Shown piece by piece: positions 8,668 through 19,510 of a stretch of 50,184 bases of DNA. The notes under the pieces were generated by a model, which was not told where the DNA came from, made no database searches, and worked only from the letters and a program-made list of their open reading frames with translations. Made by a program: the position numbers and the translations under genes. The DNA comes from Desulfovibrio cuneatus DSM 11391 (GTDB lineage: Bacteria > Desulfobacterota > Desulfovibrionia > Desulfovibrionales > Desulfovibrionaceae), in NCBI RefSeq assembly GCF_000430005.1, contig NZ_AUCY01000025.1, positions 1-50,184 of the forward strand, given 5' to 3'. Numbering within the stretch: position 1 is the stretch's first letter; every line of letters begins with the position of its first letter.

Positions 8668-9524
8668 GTATAAGCACCGCACGAAACCGCCACCGCACAG
8701 AATTTTTGATGTTTGGTGTGCTGCGCCTGAGCGCCCTTATTAATATTGCGGCCCTGCTGGGCATTTGCGTTTTTTTGGTGGTGCAGGGTGCCCCTGCCAT
8801 TACCTGGGAATTTTTAAGCCAGCCGCCGCGCCGTATGATGACAGCCGGGGGCGTGTGGCCCTGCATTGTGGGTACCTTGCTGCTAAGCTGCGGTGCCTTG
8901 CTGGTGGCTTTTCCCACCGGGGTGGCCACGGCGGTGTATTTGCATGAATATGCTGGCAGAAGTCCCTTTGCCCGTGTTATTCGCCTTGGGGTGGCCAACC
9001 TTGCCGGGGTGCCTTCCGTTGTGTTCGGCCTGTTTGGCCTGGCATTTTTTGTGACGTGGTGCGGCTTTGGGGTGAGTATTCTTTCCGGCATTTTAACTTT
9101 GGCAGCCCTTACCTTGCCAGTGGTTATTGGTACGGCGGAAGAAGCCCTGCGCCAGGTGCCGGATACCTACAGGGAAGCTTCCCTGGCCCTGGGGGCCACC
9201 AAGTGGCAAACCATAGGCCGGGTGGTGTTGCCTTCCGCCTTGCCGGGTATGCTCACTGGGGCCATTCTTGGGGTGGCCCGCGCCGCAGGGGAAACAGCCG
9301 CCATTATGTTTACGGCAGCGGTGTTCTACACCCCCAAAACGCCGGATTCCATTTTCAGCGCCGTTATGGCCCTGCCGTACCATATGTATGTGCTGGCTAC
9401 TGCCGGAACAGATATTGAAAAAACACGGCCCCTGCAATACGGCACGGCCCTGGTGCTTATTGTGCTGGTGCTGGGCATGAACATTGGGGCTATTGTGCTG
9501 CGCGACAGGTTACGGGTGGAGTAG
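8664..9524 (+). CDS. pstA: Phosphate ABC transporter permease PstA
   Basis: Second permease of the phosphate importer, 286 residues, about six membrane segments, with the EAA loop YREASLALGATKWQTIGRVVLPSALPG and the PstA-like LAGVPSVVFGLFGLAFFV. The start is GTG, overlapping the pstC stop (GTGA), with GGGAG upstream. It ends the plus-strand pst operon. pstB is missing after it and is instead at 3213-3980 on the other strand. A large palindrome (9528-9656) begins four bases after its stop and may act as transcript end. Confidence 0.93.
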   Translation: MSISTARNRHRTEFLMFGVLRLSALINIAALLGICVFLVVQGAPAITWEFLSQPPRRMMTAGGVWPCIVGTLLLSCGALLVAFPTGVATAVYLHEYAGRSPFARVIRLGVANLAGVPSVVFGLFGLAFFVTWCGFGVSILSGILTLAALTLPVVIGTAEEALRQVPDTYREASLALGATKWQTIGRVVLPSALPGMLTGAILGVARAAGETAAIMFTAAVFYTPKTPDSIFSAVMALPYHMYVLATAGTDIEKTRPLQYGTALVLIVLVLGMNIGAIVLRDRLRVE

Positions 9525-9527
9525 GGG

Positions 9528-9656
9528 GTACACTCTGCCATTTTGCCCTCTCACTGCGTCAGATTTCGCCGCGTATTTCAGTCGAGTACCGTAAGAGTAC
9601 ACTCCTTCATACGCGACTCATCTTTTTTGTGAGAGAACAAAATTGCTAGAGTGTAC
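9528..9656. repeat. Large palindrome, diverged copy D of the 125-bp family
   Basis: Outer arms GTACACTCT (9528-9536) and AGAGTGTAC (9648-9656), then CTCTCAC with GTGAGAG. The centre (9579-9605) reads, reversed, GGAGTGTACTCTTACGG followed by TACTCGACTG. This lines up with the centre of copies A, B and C (GGAGTGGACTCTTCCGTCC then TCGACTG), whereas the outer stems are unrelated. It lies between pstA and the convergent dehydrogenase gene. Confidence 0.7.
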
Positions 9657-9814
9657 ATGGGCAGTGAGAGAAGGGTAGAGGAATGGTATATACCCTTGCC
9701 TTGCTGTGCGCAGCAGCTTGGGCAATAGGATTTAGCTTTTCTTCAGTTGCTCAATCTCCACAAGGTTGTAGAGGTTTAGAATTACTTCAATAACACTCTG
9801 GCTGGCGTTATGTG

Positions 9815-10654
9815 CTACAGATTAAAATTTTGCCTATGGGTTTGGCGCAAACCAGTCAGTTTTTCGATAAGAAGCGTAAACATGCTTAAGGGCAGCAACG
9901 AATGCAAAAACGCTACTAATCTTGTGTCTGCGCCAGATCTGTAACGCATCCTCCACGTGTTTTCTGTTGCTGCTTGATAGATTGTTCTTGCACTCACATT
10001 CGGCATAAATCCTTTCTCTATATTTTTTAACAAGGATTTGTACGATGCTCTGAAATTTTCTACATAATCGGTGTGAATAGTGTCATTAACACCAGTAAGC
10101 GTGTCATATAAAGACGTTTTTACAACTCCTGGCTCAACGATTTTCACTTTAATATTTAGTGGTTTAAGTTCATATTGAAGCGATTCTGACAAGCCTTCCA
10201 GCCCCCACTTACTGGCATGGTAAATTGTCTGGAACGGAAAGGTGGTAAACCCCGCTATGGATGAAATATTAATTATAGTGCCAGACATTTTTTTTCTAAA
10301 ATGTGGCAATACAGATTGTGTGCAGGTAATGACACCTTTGATGTTGGTATCAAGTATATCCGCGACTTCACCTTCTGACATGGATTCGAGCGGCTTGGTG
10401 TTATAAATACCGGCATTATTTACCAGAACATCTATTTCTCCGAAAGTTTCCAGAGCGATTGCAAACGCTTTTTTTACACTTTCCGGTTCTTTCACATCGC
10501 ACCGAACTTGAATAATGTTATCAAAAACACACGATTCCATATCATTTTCAGGATTATGCATTGCCGCAATGACATTCCATCCTTTGGTGGCAAAAATTTT
10601 TACAGCTTCTTTGCCGATTCCAGATGATGCTCCAGTGATAAAGACTGTTTTCAT
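9815..10654 (-). CDS. Short-chain dehydrogenase/reductase (SDR)
   Basis: NAD(P)-dependent oxidoreductase of the classical SDR family, 279 residues. It has a TGASSGIG cofactor loop (residues 7-14), NNAG (79-82), a catalytic Ser near 131 in ISSIAG, and the YxxxK pair Y145/K149 in YHASK. The C-terminal 30 residues are hydrophobic (HSLLPLSMFTLLIEKLTGL). Substrate cannot be told. Base composition is much more AT-rich than the surrounding chromosome, as in the ArsR gene just upstream on the same strand (94-base gap), so the two probably arrived together and may be co-regulated. The SDR family is certain; the role is unknown. Confidence 0.88.
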   Translation of the reverse strand: MKTVFITGASSGIGKEAVKIFATKGWNVIAAMHNPENDMESCVFDNIIQVRCDVKEPESVKKAFAIALETFGEIDVLVNNAGIYNTKPLESMSEGEVADILDTNIKGVITCTQSVLPHFRKKMSGTIINISSIAGFTTFPFQTIYHASKWGLEGLSESLQYELKPLNIKVKIVEPGVVKTSLYDTLTGVNDTIHTDYVENFRASYKSLLKNIEKGFMPNVSARTIYQAATENTWRMRYRSGADTRLVAFLHSLLPLSMFTLLIEKLTGLRQTHRQNFNL

Positions 10655-10748
10655 GATTCTCTCGTTGTTGTTAAATTAATTTTTTGACCTGTAGATTTGA
10701 TAAATCGACAAGCATCGAATTGTTATTTGAATTTTTTTTGTTCCCTCA

Positions 10749-11039
10749 CTATTTATGAAAGACCAACTGAAATACCTCCTCTACGATGTCTTGGTTGACT
10801 CGGCAAATCAAAAGTTTACCTTTTTTTTCAGTTTCGATGAGCCCAGCATTTACAAGTTCCTTTATGTGGTGCGAGATTGTAGGAGCGCCAATACTGAAAG
10901 AGTTCATAATATTAATAAGAAAACATTCGCAACCAGCATCAAATTCGGATTCATGGCACTCCATTATTTTCAGGTAAAGCTCAAGCCTATTCGGGTTTGA
11001 CAATGCCTTAAAAATTTTCGCAGCTTTTTTAGGTTCCAC
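10749..11039 (-). CDS. ArsR-family winged-helix repressor
   Basis: Small (96 residues) DNA-binding repressor. The N-terminal IFKALSNPNRLELYLKIM and the recognition region SIGAPTISHHIKELVNAGLI are typical of ArsR/SmtB proteins. It has three cysteines within 14 residues (MECHESEFDAGCECFL), which could bind a metal or sense thiols or oxidants, although they are not in the standard ELCVC position. The start is GTG preceded by AAGGA at a spacing of eight; no in-frame ATG competes. It is AT-rich and located upstream of an SDR gene on the same strand, which is its likely target. Confidence 0.85.
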   Translation of the reverse strand: MEPKKAAKIFKALSNPNRLELYLKIMECHESEFDAGCECFLINIMNSFSIGAPTISHHIKELVNAGLIETEKKGKLLICRVNQDIVEEVFQLVFHK

Positions 11040-11263
11040 GCCATCATCCTTTATGTTTTGATAGTTGTCGAAACGTAAATTAATAATTCCTGCGTGTCAA
11101 TTGTTATTGATTATGCTCAGAGTAATCCTCTTTACCATTTTGACGGATGGCTACTTGCCTCTCTTGCATTGCACAACCCAGTCCACTAATGTTCAATCCT
11201 GCCCACAAAAAATGCTGGTATGAATGCTGGTACAATTCCCGTTCGCTTTCTGTTTATCCATAT

Positions 11264-11428
11264 TTATCGAGCACATAAAACTGCTTGACGAACAAGGCGG
11301 AAGAGCGACCAGTAAAACCACATGCCCGCAGAAATAGTGGGTAGCCCCAGCATGCCTGCGCCAATAGACGTGCCCGCAATAATCATGGAGCCGCCAAGGA
11401 TACTGTTTTTCCGTCCTGGATCTGTCAT
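11264..11428 (-). pseudogene. Remnant of an aromatic amino-acid permease (TyrP/Mtr type)
   Basis: The minus-strand frame from ATG at 11428 gives MTDPGRKNSILGG, then SMIIAGTSIGAGMLGLPTI and SAGMWFYWSL. This is the first membrane helix of the HAAAP aromatic amino-acid permeases (TyrP, Mtr, TnaB). Similarity then stops and the frame ends after about 54 codons, whereas intact permeases have about 400. DNA to about 11200 may hold a scrap of the far end, but I cannot show it. It lies directly downstream of tyrosine phenol-lyase on the same strand, so a lyase-plus-tyrosine-permease operon has probably lost its transporter by internal deletion. Confidence 0.65.
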
Positions 11429-11632
11429 GTTGCACGCTCCTTGTGAAAAGAGGGGAGCAAAGCCCCCCTCTCTAGTAGACAAGTTTAACTTTGAGAAGTT
11501 ACACCCTGTTGCCGTGAAGCGCGTGAGATGCTCTATGTAACACATGGAGATATATAATAAAATGACACGCTTCGCGAGTGTCCGCTATGCGTCCACTGAA
11601 CAATTTCAAAGTGAAATTGCTCTATCCACTGG

Positions 11633-13416
<1,784 letters not shown>

Positions 13417-13554
13417 AGGTGGGAAGTGCATTTACGAAGATGCGGAATCTATTTGCCACAGCTTAAGGGGATTGGCAAGCCTTTTCTGGTGGTGGCCAGC
13501 AGGAAGCCGCCATGGGTCTTTTTTGCTATGAAATAAATCAGCGTTTTCCTGCCG

Positions 13555-14235
13555 CTACTGTGGAGCGCCTTTCAGGACAGGCACTTCCGAAGGCAAGCCA
13601 ACTGGGGCAACAAATTTGGCAAAACCTGTACTGTTCCAGCGAAAGAACACCCGGTTGGCCACAGGCACCTGCACCATGCCTTCCTTGCCCCAAAAACTTG
13701 GTTTTGCTTCAAGCTGTGCCCCTTCCAGGCAAATTTTGGTGGTGTACGTTATGCCGGGGGCCAGCAGCACATTGGGGGAAAGAAAGTCCTGCACCGGGGG
13801 GTCTTCCGGGTTTTGCAGGGGCACAATGCGGCCGGAAGCGTCAAAATTCCACAGTTCTGCCGCGCAGTTGTCCTGGGCGCGGGCGCCAATGGCCACCACG
13901 CCCCCCCCGGCGTTGCGGAACACATGCACAGCCACGTCGGCAAATTCACCCTTGATGGTGGAAATGAACAGGGTGTCTGCGTCGCTATGGGAAACGGCCC
14001 AGGTGGCGCTGTAACCACATTCCAGAATCAGTTCTTTTTCTTCTTCTGTAATGGAACTGGGGGTGTTGTCAAAAATACTGGGAGGAATTTGCATGAACAA
14101 CTGTTTTGGCGTTAATTGGCGGGTGGTTTCTGCTGCATGGGCCGTTGTGGGCAGGTTTATAACCAGCAGGGCAGCCAGGGCAAACGCCGCAACAAAAGGG
14201 AGCACAGGGGGACAGAAGCAAAAATGGAACCGCAT
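13555..14235 (-). CDS. Exported protein of unknown function
   Basis: A 226-residue protein with a signal peptide (MRFHFCF... hydrophobic core ... TTAHAAE). The mature part contains FMQIPPSIFDNT near its start, a central region with three cysteines (ECGYSATW, DNCAAELW, KICLEGAQ), and a C-terminal half that is mostly beta-like. I do not recognise the family. Periplasmic location is likely and disulfides are possible. Start chosen at ATG 14235 because AAGGAGT stands in front of it; the longer frame lacks a binding site. Monocistronic on the minus strand, facing away from the DUF554 gene at 14453. Confidence 0.75.
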   Translation of the reverse strand: MRFHFCFCPPVLPFVAAFALAALLVINLPTTAHAAETTRQLTPKQLFMQIPPSIFDNTPSSITEEEKELILECGYSATWAVSHSDADTLFISTIKGEFADVAVHVFRNAGGGVVAIGARAQDNCAAELWNFDASGRIVPLQNPEDPPVQDFLSPNVLLAPGITYTTKICLEGAQLEAKPSFWGKEGMVQVPVANRVFFRWNSTGFAKFVAPVGLPSEVPVLKGAPQ

Positions 14236-14452
14236 ATTCCACTCCTTACGCATTGCGCGCAGATTCGTTGTATTCTGAAATGTCGTCATGCACTTACTAT
14301 ACGCGTAAAAGCGGAAATTGTCATGCCCGGGAAGCGTGTATTATGGTGTTTTTGGAAGGAAAAAGGTTCCTGCTTGCATTCCTGGCACGGCAGGTATACC
14401 GTGCCAAGGTGCAAACCGCATTGTAGCCTTCTGTGCGAAAAGGATGCCGAAT

Positions 14453-15148
14453 ATGATTCTTCCCATTGGTTCCCTGATAAATGCCACGGCAATTGTGGTG
14501 GGTGCGGGCATTGGCATGTTGCTGGGCGACAGGCTGCCCGGACGCATGCGTGAAAGTGTGTTCCAGGGGCTTGGGCTGTGCACCATGGCCATTGGCATGA
14601 GCATGACCTTGAAGACGCAAAACCCCCTGTACGTTATCGGCAGTATTTTGGTGGGTATTATTATTGGGGAAGCCCTGGACCTTGAAGGCCGCATTAACCG
14701 GGGGGGCGAAGCGCTGAAAAGAATTTTGCGTTCTCGTAACGGTGGTTTTACAGAAGGCTTTGTTTCCGCTTCCCTGCTGTTTTGCATAGGCTCCATGGCT
14801 ATTATTGGCCCACTGAATGAAGGACTTTCCGGCGACAAAAGCATTGTGCTGACCAAGACAATGCTGGACTTTTTCGCCTCCATAGCCTTTGGTGCCGTGT
14901 ATGGTTCCGGGGTAATGGCATCGGCCCTGCCCTTGCTCATTTACCAAGGCAGTATTACCTTGTTCGCTGAAGGCATTCGCCCTTACCTTAACGACCACAT
15001 TCGGGCAGAACTGGAAGCCACAGGTGGTATTGCCATTATGGGCATCGGGCTCAACCTGCTTGGGCTGCTTAAAATACGGCTCTCCAACTTTTTGCCAGCC
15101 TTGCTGGTGGTGGTGTTGCTGTGCCTTCTCATTGGCTCCCTTATTTAG
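14453..15148 (+). CDS. DUF554 family membrane protein
   Basis: A 231-residue inner-membrane protein of the DUF554 family (YdfK/YqgA type). It begins with LPIGSLINATAIVVGAGIGMLLG, and the family-typical GLGLCTMAIGMSM, GEALDLEGRINRGGEALK, FVSASLLFCIGSMAIIGPLNEGLSGD and FGAVYGSGVMASALPLLIYQGSITL are all present. About six or seven membrane segments. The family is thought to be a transporter but has no firm assignment. Start at the ATG nine bases after AAAGGA. Followed by large palindrome A and then uvrA on the same strand. Confidence 0.85.
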   Translation: MILPIGSLINATAIVVGAGIGMLLGDRLPGRMRESVFQGLGLCTMAIGMSMTLKTQNPLYVIGSILVGIIIGEALDLEGRINRGGEALKRILRSRNGGFTEGFVSASLLFCIGSMAIIGPLNEGLSGDKSIVLTKTMLDFFASIAFGAVYGSGVMASALPLLIYQGSITLFAEGIRPYLNDHIRAELEATGGIAIMGIGLNLLGLLKIRLSNFLPALLVVVLLCLLIGSLI

Positions 15149-15210
15149 AGAAATTAACGAATGAAATGAGTCAATTGCTCTAGGGAAACACTGATTACAT
15201 GATATTTTAG

Positions 15211-15334
15211 AAACGCGCAGTTATTTCGTTTGGCAAGGCGCGAGCTTTTTTTGAAGCAGGAGTGGACTCTTCCGTCCTCGACTGTTTCAAAAAAAGTGAT
15301 GCAACGCCGCCAAACGGAATAAATCAGCGTTTCC
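15211..15334. repeat. 125-bp palindrome, copy A
   Basis: Outer arms AAACGCGCAGTTATTTCGTTT and its inexact complement ending AATCAGCGTTTCC; inner arms TTTTTTTGAA and TTTCAAAAAAA; apical hairpin GGAC-TCTTCC-GTCC. An extra copy of the outer arm, GGAAACACTGATT, lies at 15184-15196. It sits between DUF554 and uvrA. The T run is on the 5' side of the hairpin, so this is not a classical terminator. Confidence 0.85.
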
Positions 15335-15403
15335 CCTTACTATACGGGGGAAGCGTTGCCTCTTTCCCCTTTCCTCCTTTTACCCACACTGAACATAACG
15401 ATA

Positions 15404-18283
15404 ATGAGCGATACAAACAGCACCCAGCGTAAAAACAGCATTTATATTGAAGGCGCCCGCCAACATAACCTGAAAAACCTTACCCTGCATATTCCGCGTG
15501 AAGAACTGGTGGTTATTTGCGGGCCTTCCGGCTCTGGCAAGTCTACCCTGGCCTTTGACCTTGTGTACGCGGAAGGGCAGCGCCGCTATGTGGAATCGCT
15601 TTCCGCCTATGCCCGCCAGTTTTTACCGCAAATGGACAAGCCCGCCGTAGATAAAATTGAAGGGCTTTCCCCTGCCATTTCCCTGGAACAGCAAACCACA
15701 GGCCGTAACCCGCGTTCCACCGTGGGCACGGTAACGGAAGTATACGACTTTTTACGGGTGTTTTTTGCCCGGCTTGGGCGCATGCATTGCCCCAAGTGCG
15801 GCAAGCCCATTGAATCGCGTGCGCCCGACGAAATTATTGCCGATATTCTGGCCCTGCCGGAAGGCACGCGCTTTCTGGTGCTGGCCCCCCTGGTGGAATT
15901 GCAAAAAGGCACCCATGTGGACCGCCTGAAAAAGCTGCGGGCCGAAGGCTTTGCCAGGGTGCGGGTGAACGGGGAAGTGTATGCCCTGGAAGAGGTGCCT
16001 GCCCTTGATAAAAATAAAAAGCACCGCATTGACCTGGTGGTAGACCGCCTTGTGCTGCGCGAAGGCGTGCGCGGGCGGCTGGCCGATTCTGTGGAACTTG
16101 CCCTGCGTTATGGTGAAGGGCGGCTCACCGTGGTGGAACTGGATAAGGACGGGAAGGAAGAGCGGGAAACCATTCACAGCACGCTTTCTGCCTGTGCCAG
16201 TTGTAAAATCAGCCTGCCTGCCCTTTCCCCCCAGCTTTTCTCCTTTAACAGTCCGCAAGGAGCTTGTTCACGTTGCCTTGGCCTTGGCACGGTGGAGTAT
16301 TTTGAGCCGGCCCTGATAGCGCCCAACCGGGGGGAAAGCCTTTCCACCGGGGGGCTTTTACCTTGGAAAAACCCCAAAGTGGCGGCGAAGTATGCCGATG
16401 AACTGCGCGCCCTGGGCAAGCGGTTTGGTTTTACCCTGGAAACGCCCCTGAAAGAATTTTCAGCCGATGCCCTGGACGCGCTGTTTTATGGGGAAGAAGA
16501 GCCCGGCACCCCCCGGCGCGCAGCGGAAAGTAACTTGCGGCGCAACTGGATGGGTGGTTCTGTAGAACGCGCAGGCAAGCGCGGGGCGGCTGGCGGGTGG
16601 CCCGGTGTGCTGGCCATTCTGGAGCGCGGCATGGCCTATGGCGACGCCTGGCGCGACGAACTTTCCCGCTACCGCCAAACCACACACTGCCCTGAATGCG
16701 GCGGTGCCCGCCTGAACCCCACGGCCTGTTCTGTGCGCGTGGGGGATGTGAGCATTGTGGATTTTTGCAATCTTTCCATTGAGCGTGCCCACGCCTGGGT
16801 GACAGAGCGTGAGTTTACGGGCAGGCAAGTGCTGGTGGCAGAACCACTGGTGAAGGAAGTGGGGCACCGCTTGCAGTTTATGGTAAGCGTGGGCCTTGGC
16901 TACATTTCCCTTGGGCGGAACATGGCCACCCTTTCCGGCGGGGAAGCGCAGCGCATTCGCCTTGCCTCTCAACTGGGTTCCGGCCTGGTGGGGGTAACCT
17001 ATGTGCTGGACGAACCCTCTATTGGTCTGCACCCGCGCGACAACCTGCGCCTGATTGAAACCCTACGCAGCCTGCAACGGCGTGGTAATTCCGTGCTGGT
17101 GGTAGAACATGACGAAGCCACCATACGTGAGGCCGATAACGTTATTGAACTTGGTCCTGGTTCAGGCGAACTGGGCGGGGAAATTGTCTTTCAGGGAACT
17201 GTGCCGGAACTTTTGGCTTCCTCTTCCCTTACTGCCAAGTATTTGCGCGGCGACATGAGTGTACCGCGGCCTGAAAAGCGGCGGGAAGCCAAGGGCGAGT
17301 TATTAATGCAAGGCGTGACCACCAACAACTTGCGCAACATTGATTGCCGCATTCCCCTTGGGGTGTTTGTGTGCGTTACCGGGGTGTCTGGTTCGGGCAA
17401 AAGTTCCCTGGTGGTAGATACGCTGTACAAGCACCTGGCCCTTTCCCAGGGGCTGAAGGTGGAAAACCCCGGCACCATTGCAGGCTTTACCGGGGCAGAA
17501 GCCATTGAGCGCATTATTGCCATTGACCAAACCCCCATTGGCCGCACCCCGCGTTCCAACCCGGCTACCTATACCAAAATATTCGATGAAATTCGCACCA
17601 TTTTTGCAGGCACGCCAGACGCCAAAAAACGGGGCTATACCCCTGGGCGGTTCAGCTTTAACGTGAAGGGCGGGCGGTGCGAGGCATGCAGCGGCGACGG
17701 GCAAATTCGGGTGGAAATGCACTTTTTGCCAGACGTGTTTGTGCAGTGCGATGTGTGCCAGGGCAAGCGCTATAACCATGAAACCCTGGAAGTGCGCTAT
17801 AAAGGGCTGAACATTGCGGAGGTGCTGGATTTAACTGTGCATCAGGCCCGTGAGTTTTTTACAAACTACCCCATTCTGGAACGCCGCCTTGTGTTGCTTG
17901 AAGAAGTGGGCCTGGACTATTTGCGCCTGGGGCAACCTGCCACCACCCTTTCCGGTGGTGAAGCGCAACGCATTAAGGTTTCCCGCGAGCTGGGAAAACG
18001 CAACCTGCCCGGTACCATATATATTCTGGATGAACCCACCACAGGCCTGCATATGCATGAGGTGGGCAAACTGATAACCGTGCTGCACCAGTTGGTGGAA
18101 CGCGGTGCCAGCGTTGTGGTTATTGAACATAACACCGACGTGATTATGTGTGCCGACCATGTTATTGACCTTGGCCCTGGGGGCGGGGAAAATGGCGGGC
18201 TAATTGTGGCCCAGGGCACGCCGGAAGAACTTCTGGAAGATGCTCAGTCTGTAACCGGAAGTTTTTTGAAAAATAATGGGTGA
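15404..18283 (+). CDS. uvrA: Excinuclease ABC subunit A
   Basis: DNA damage-recognition ATPase of nucleotide excision repair. About 959 residues with two ABC cassettes: first Walker [10 protein letters not shown] (near residue 35) and second GVSGSGKSS (near 665), each with an LSGGEAQRI signature. The two zinc modules are present: CASCK...CSRCLGLG in the first half and [19 protein letters not shown]...[10 protein letters not shown] in the second. The start at ATG 15404 (MSDTNSTQ) begins shortly before the conserved [12 protein letters not shown]; the binding site is weak and an upstream start cannot be excluded. Monocistronic, downstream of palindrome A. Confidence 0.95.
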   Translation: MSDTNSTQRKNSIYIEGARQHNLKNLTLHIPREELVVICGPSGSGKSTLAFDLVYAEGQRRYVESLSAYARQFLPQMDKPAVDKIEGLSPAISLEQQTTGRNPRSTVGTVTEVYDFLRVFFARLGRMHCPKCGKPIESRAPDEIIADILALPEGTRFLVLAPLVELQKGTHVDRLKKLRAEGFARVRVNGEVYALEEVPALDKNKKHRIDLVVDRLVLREGVRGRLADSVELALRYGEGRLTVVELDKDGKEERETIHSTLSACASCKISLPALSPQLFSFNSPQGACSRCLGLGTVEYFEPALIAPNRGESLSTGGLLPWKNPKVAAKYADELRALGKRFGFTLETPLKEFSADALDALFYGEEEPGTPRRAAESNLRRNWMGGSVERAGKRGAAGGWPGVLAILERGMAYGDAWRDELSRYRQTTHCPECGGARLNPTACSVRVGDVSIVDFCNLSIERAHAWVTEREFTGRQVLVAEPLVKEVGHRLQFMVSVGLGYISLGRNMATLSGGEAQRIRLASQLGSGLVGVTYVLDEPSIGLHPRDNLRLIETLRSLQRRGNSVLVVEHDEATIREADNVIELGPGSGELGGEIVFQGTVPELLASSSLTAKYLRGDMSVPRPEKRREAKGELLMQGVTTNNLRNIDCRIPLGVFVCVTGVSGSGKSSLVVDTLYKHLALSQGLKVENPGTIAGFTGAEAIERIIAIDQTPIGRTPRSNPATYTKIFDEIRTIFAGTPDAKKRGYTPGRFSFNVKGGRCEACSGDGQIRVEMHFLPDVFVQCDVCQGKRYNHETLEVRYKGLNIAEVLDLTVHQAREFFTNYPILERRLVLLEEVGLDYLRLGQPATTLSGGEAQRIKVSRELGKRNLPGTIYILDEPTTGLHMHEVGKLITVLHQLVERGASVVVIEHNTDVIMCADHVIDLGPGGGENGGLIVAQGTPEELLEDAQSVTGSFLKNNG

Positions 18284-19510
18284 TGTTTCTGATTACTTCC
18301 AGACGTTGGCGAACATTTGCGAGCTTATAGCCTTGCCAACGCTGTAGCGATTTCCCCCTGTTTCTAGGATTGAAAACTCTTTAGGTGGCTTCCCGCAGGG
18401 GAAACGTGCCAAAATGCATGAATAAAGGAAATAATTTCCCCTGTAAGATGAGTTTTTTTTGTGATTTAGGCCCTATTTCGCCCTGCCTGCGCAGAGCGGA
18501 ATAGGGCGGGAAAAGTACGCAGAGCGCAAGCTGGCATTGCTCTTATTGCAGGCTGGGGGGCAAAAAAGACATTAGGTAGCCTATATGCTTGCTGTACTTT
18601 TCTTGAGAAAACCGTTATCATGGTTGTCAGGTGTTGTCATGCTGTGGTATGAGGTGAGTATGCACAGTGTTTTATATACTGTTGTGCACTCAGGTGTATT
18701 GGAATTGATGGCTTTTTTGTGGAAAGCAACGCTCTAGACAAAATAAATGACCATTACACGTGCAGCATCTTCTGTAGAGACCCATTGATTAATTATTATT
18801 AATCAACTCTATGCCCAAACAAACGAAAACCCGTTTGCTTGGTAACGTTACAGAGCCCGCATATTATACAGGAAAAGTGACTTCTCCTTATTCTTGGATT
18901 CTGGTCTTTTTATTACGTAAAAAGACACAGGGCAACACGTAAGCAGTGTTTTCCTTACTGCGCACAGGGAACTGCATTCCCTTTATTCGTGCCTGTTGGG
19001 TACCTTTCTTGCGGAAACCGCCATAAGGCTATGTTGTTATAGGCTTGTTTTGGAATTCTCTTCGCTGTTGGTGATAGTGGAGGAGAAAATAGTGAAAAAA
19101 CCGTTTTAATTTAGGGTATTTACGAATGGAATGAGTTAGTTGCTCTATAAGGGTTTTTCGTAAAATCCTCGCCGCGACAATTCTGCAGGACAACGGAATT
19201 GGACGGGGGACCAACGTGACCCCGGCGTAAGGCGAGCCACAGGATGTGGCGAGTCAAATAGACGCAGCCTAGCTTTGCTTACTGTTCAGCGACTATTTCA
19301 AGGGCTACATGTTTCAGGGGGACTGGCTGTAAAAAAGAAGTATCCCAAGATGCTTGAAAGAGATACTGGACTAGAAACAAAGCGTTTATGCCGAATCTCC
19401 TATTAATGGGATTGCATAAATGGCGTTTTTGAGTATAAAATACCTCTCTTGCAGTGTACCGGCATGTACGGCTTTTTCGCTTCACTTTTTTCATGTTTCA
19501 GGAGTTTTTC
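18284..19510. other. 1.2-kb gene-free stretch with many hairpins
   Basis: No frame here has gene-like codon use. Visible structures are a stem CGTTGGC...GCCAACG just after uvrA (18303-18339), CCCTATTTCGC with GCGGAATAGGG (18471-18506), an AT palindrome TTGATTAATTATTATTAATCAA split as TTGATTAA and TTAATCAA (18785-18806), and hairpins near 19180-19250 including GCCACAGGATGTGGC. Bases 19111-19139 match 15154-15182 (ACGAATG-AATGAGT-A-TTGCTCTA). It could hold a small RNA or the remains of lost genes; I cannot name either. Confidence 0.6.

Noticed and set aside
11564-11620. Two small hairpins after tyrosine phenol-lyase (GACACGC...GCGAGTGTC and CAATTTC...GAAATTG) as a terminator
   Set aside because: Stems are short and no T run follows on the minus strand; they may be structural but cannot be called a terminator.
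13530-13549. Fragment AAATAAATCAGCGTTTTCC resembling the end of the 125-bp palindromes
   Set aside because: Only about 19 bases match, the rest of the element is absent, and no second arm is nearby.
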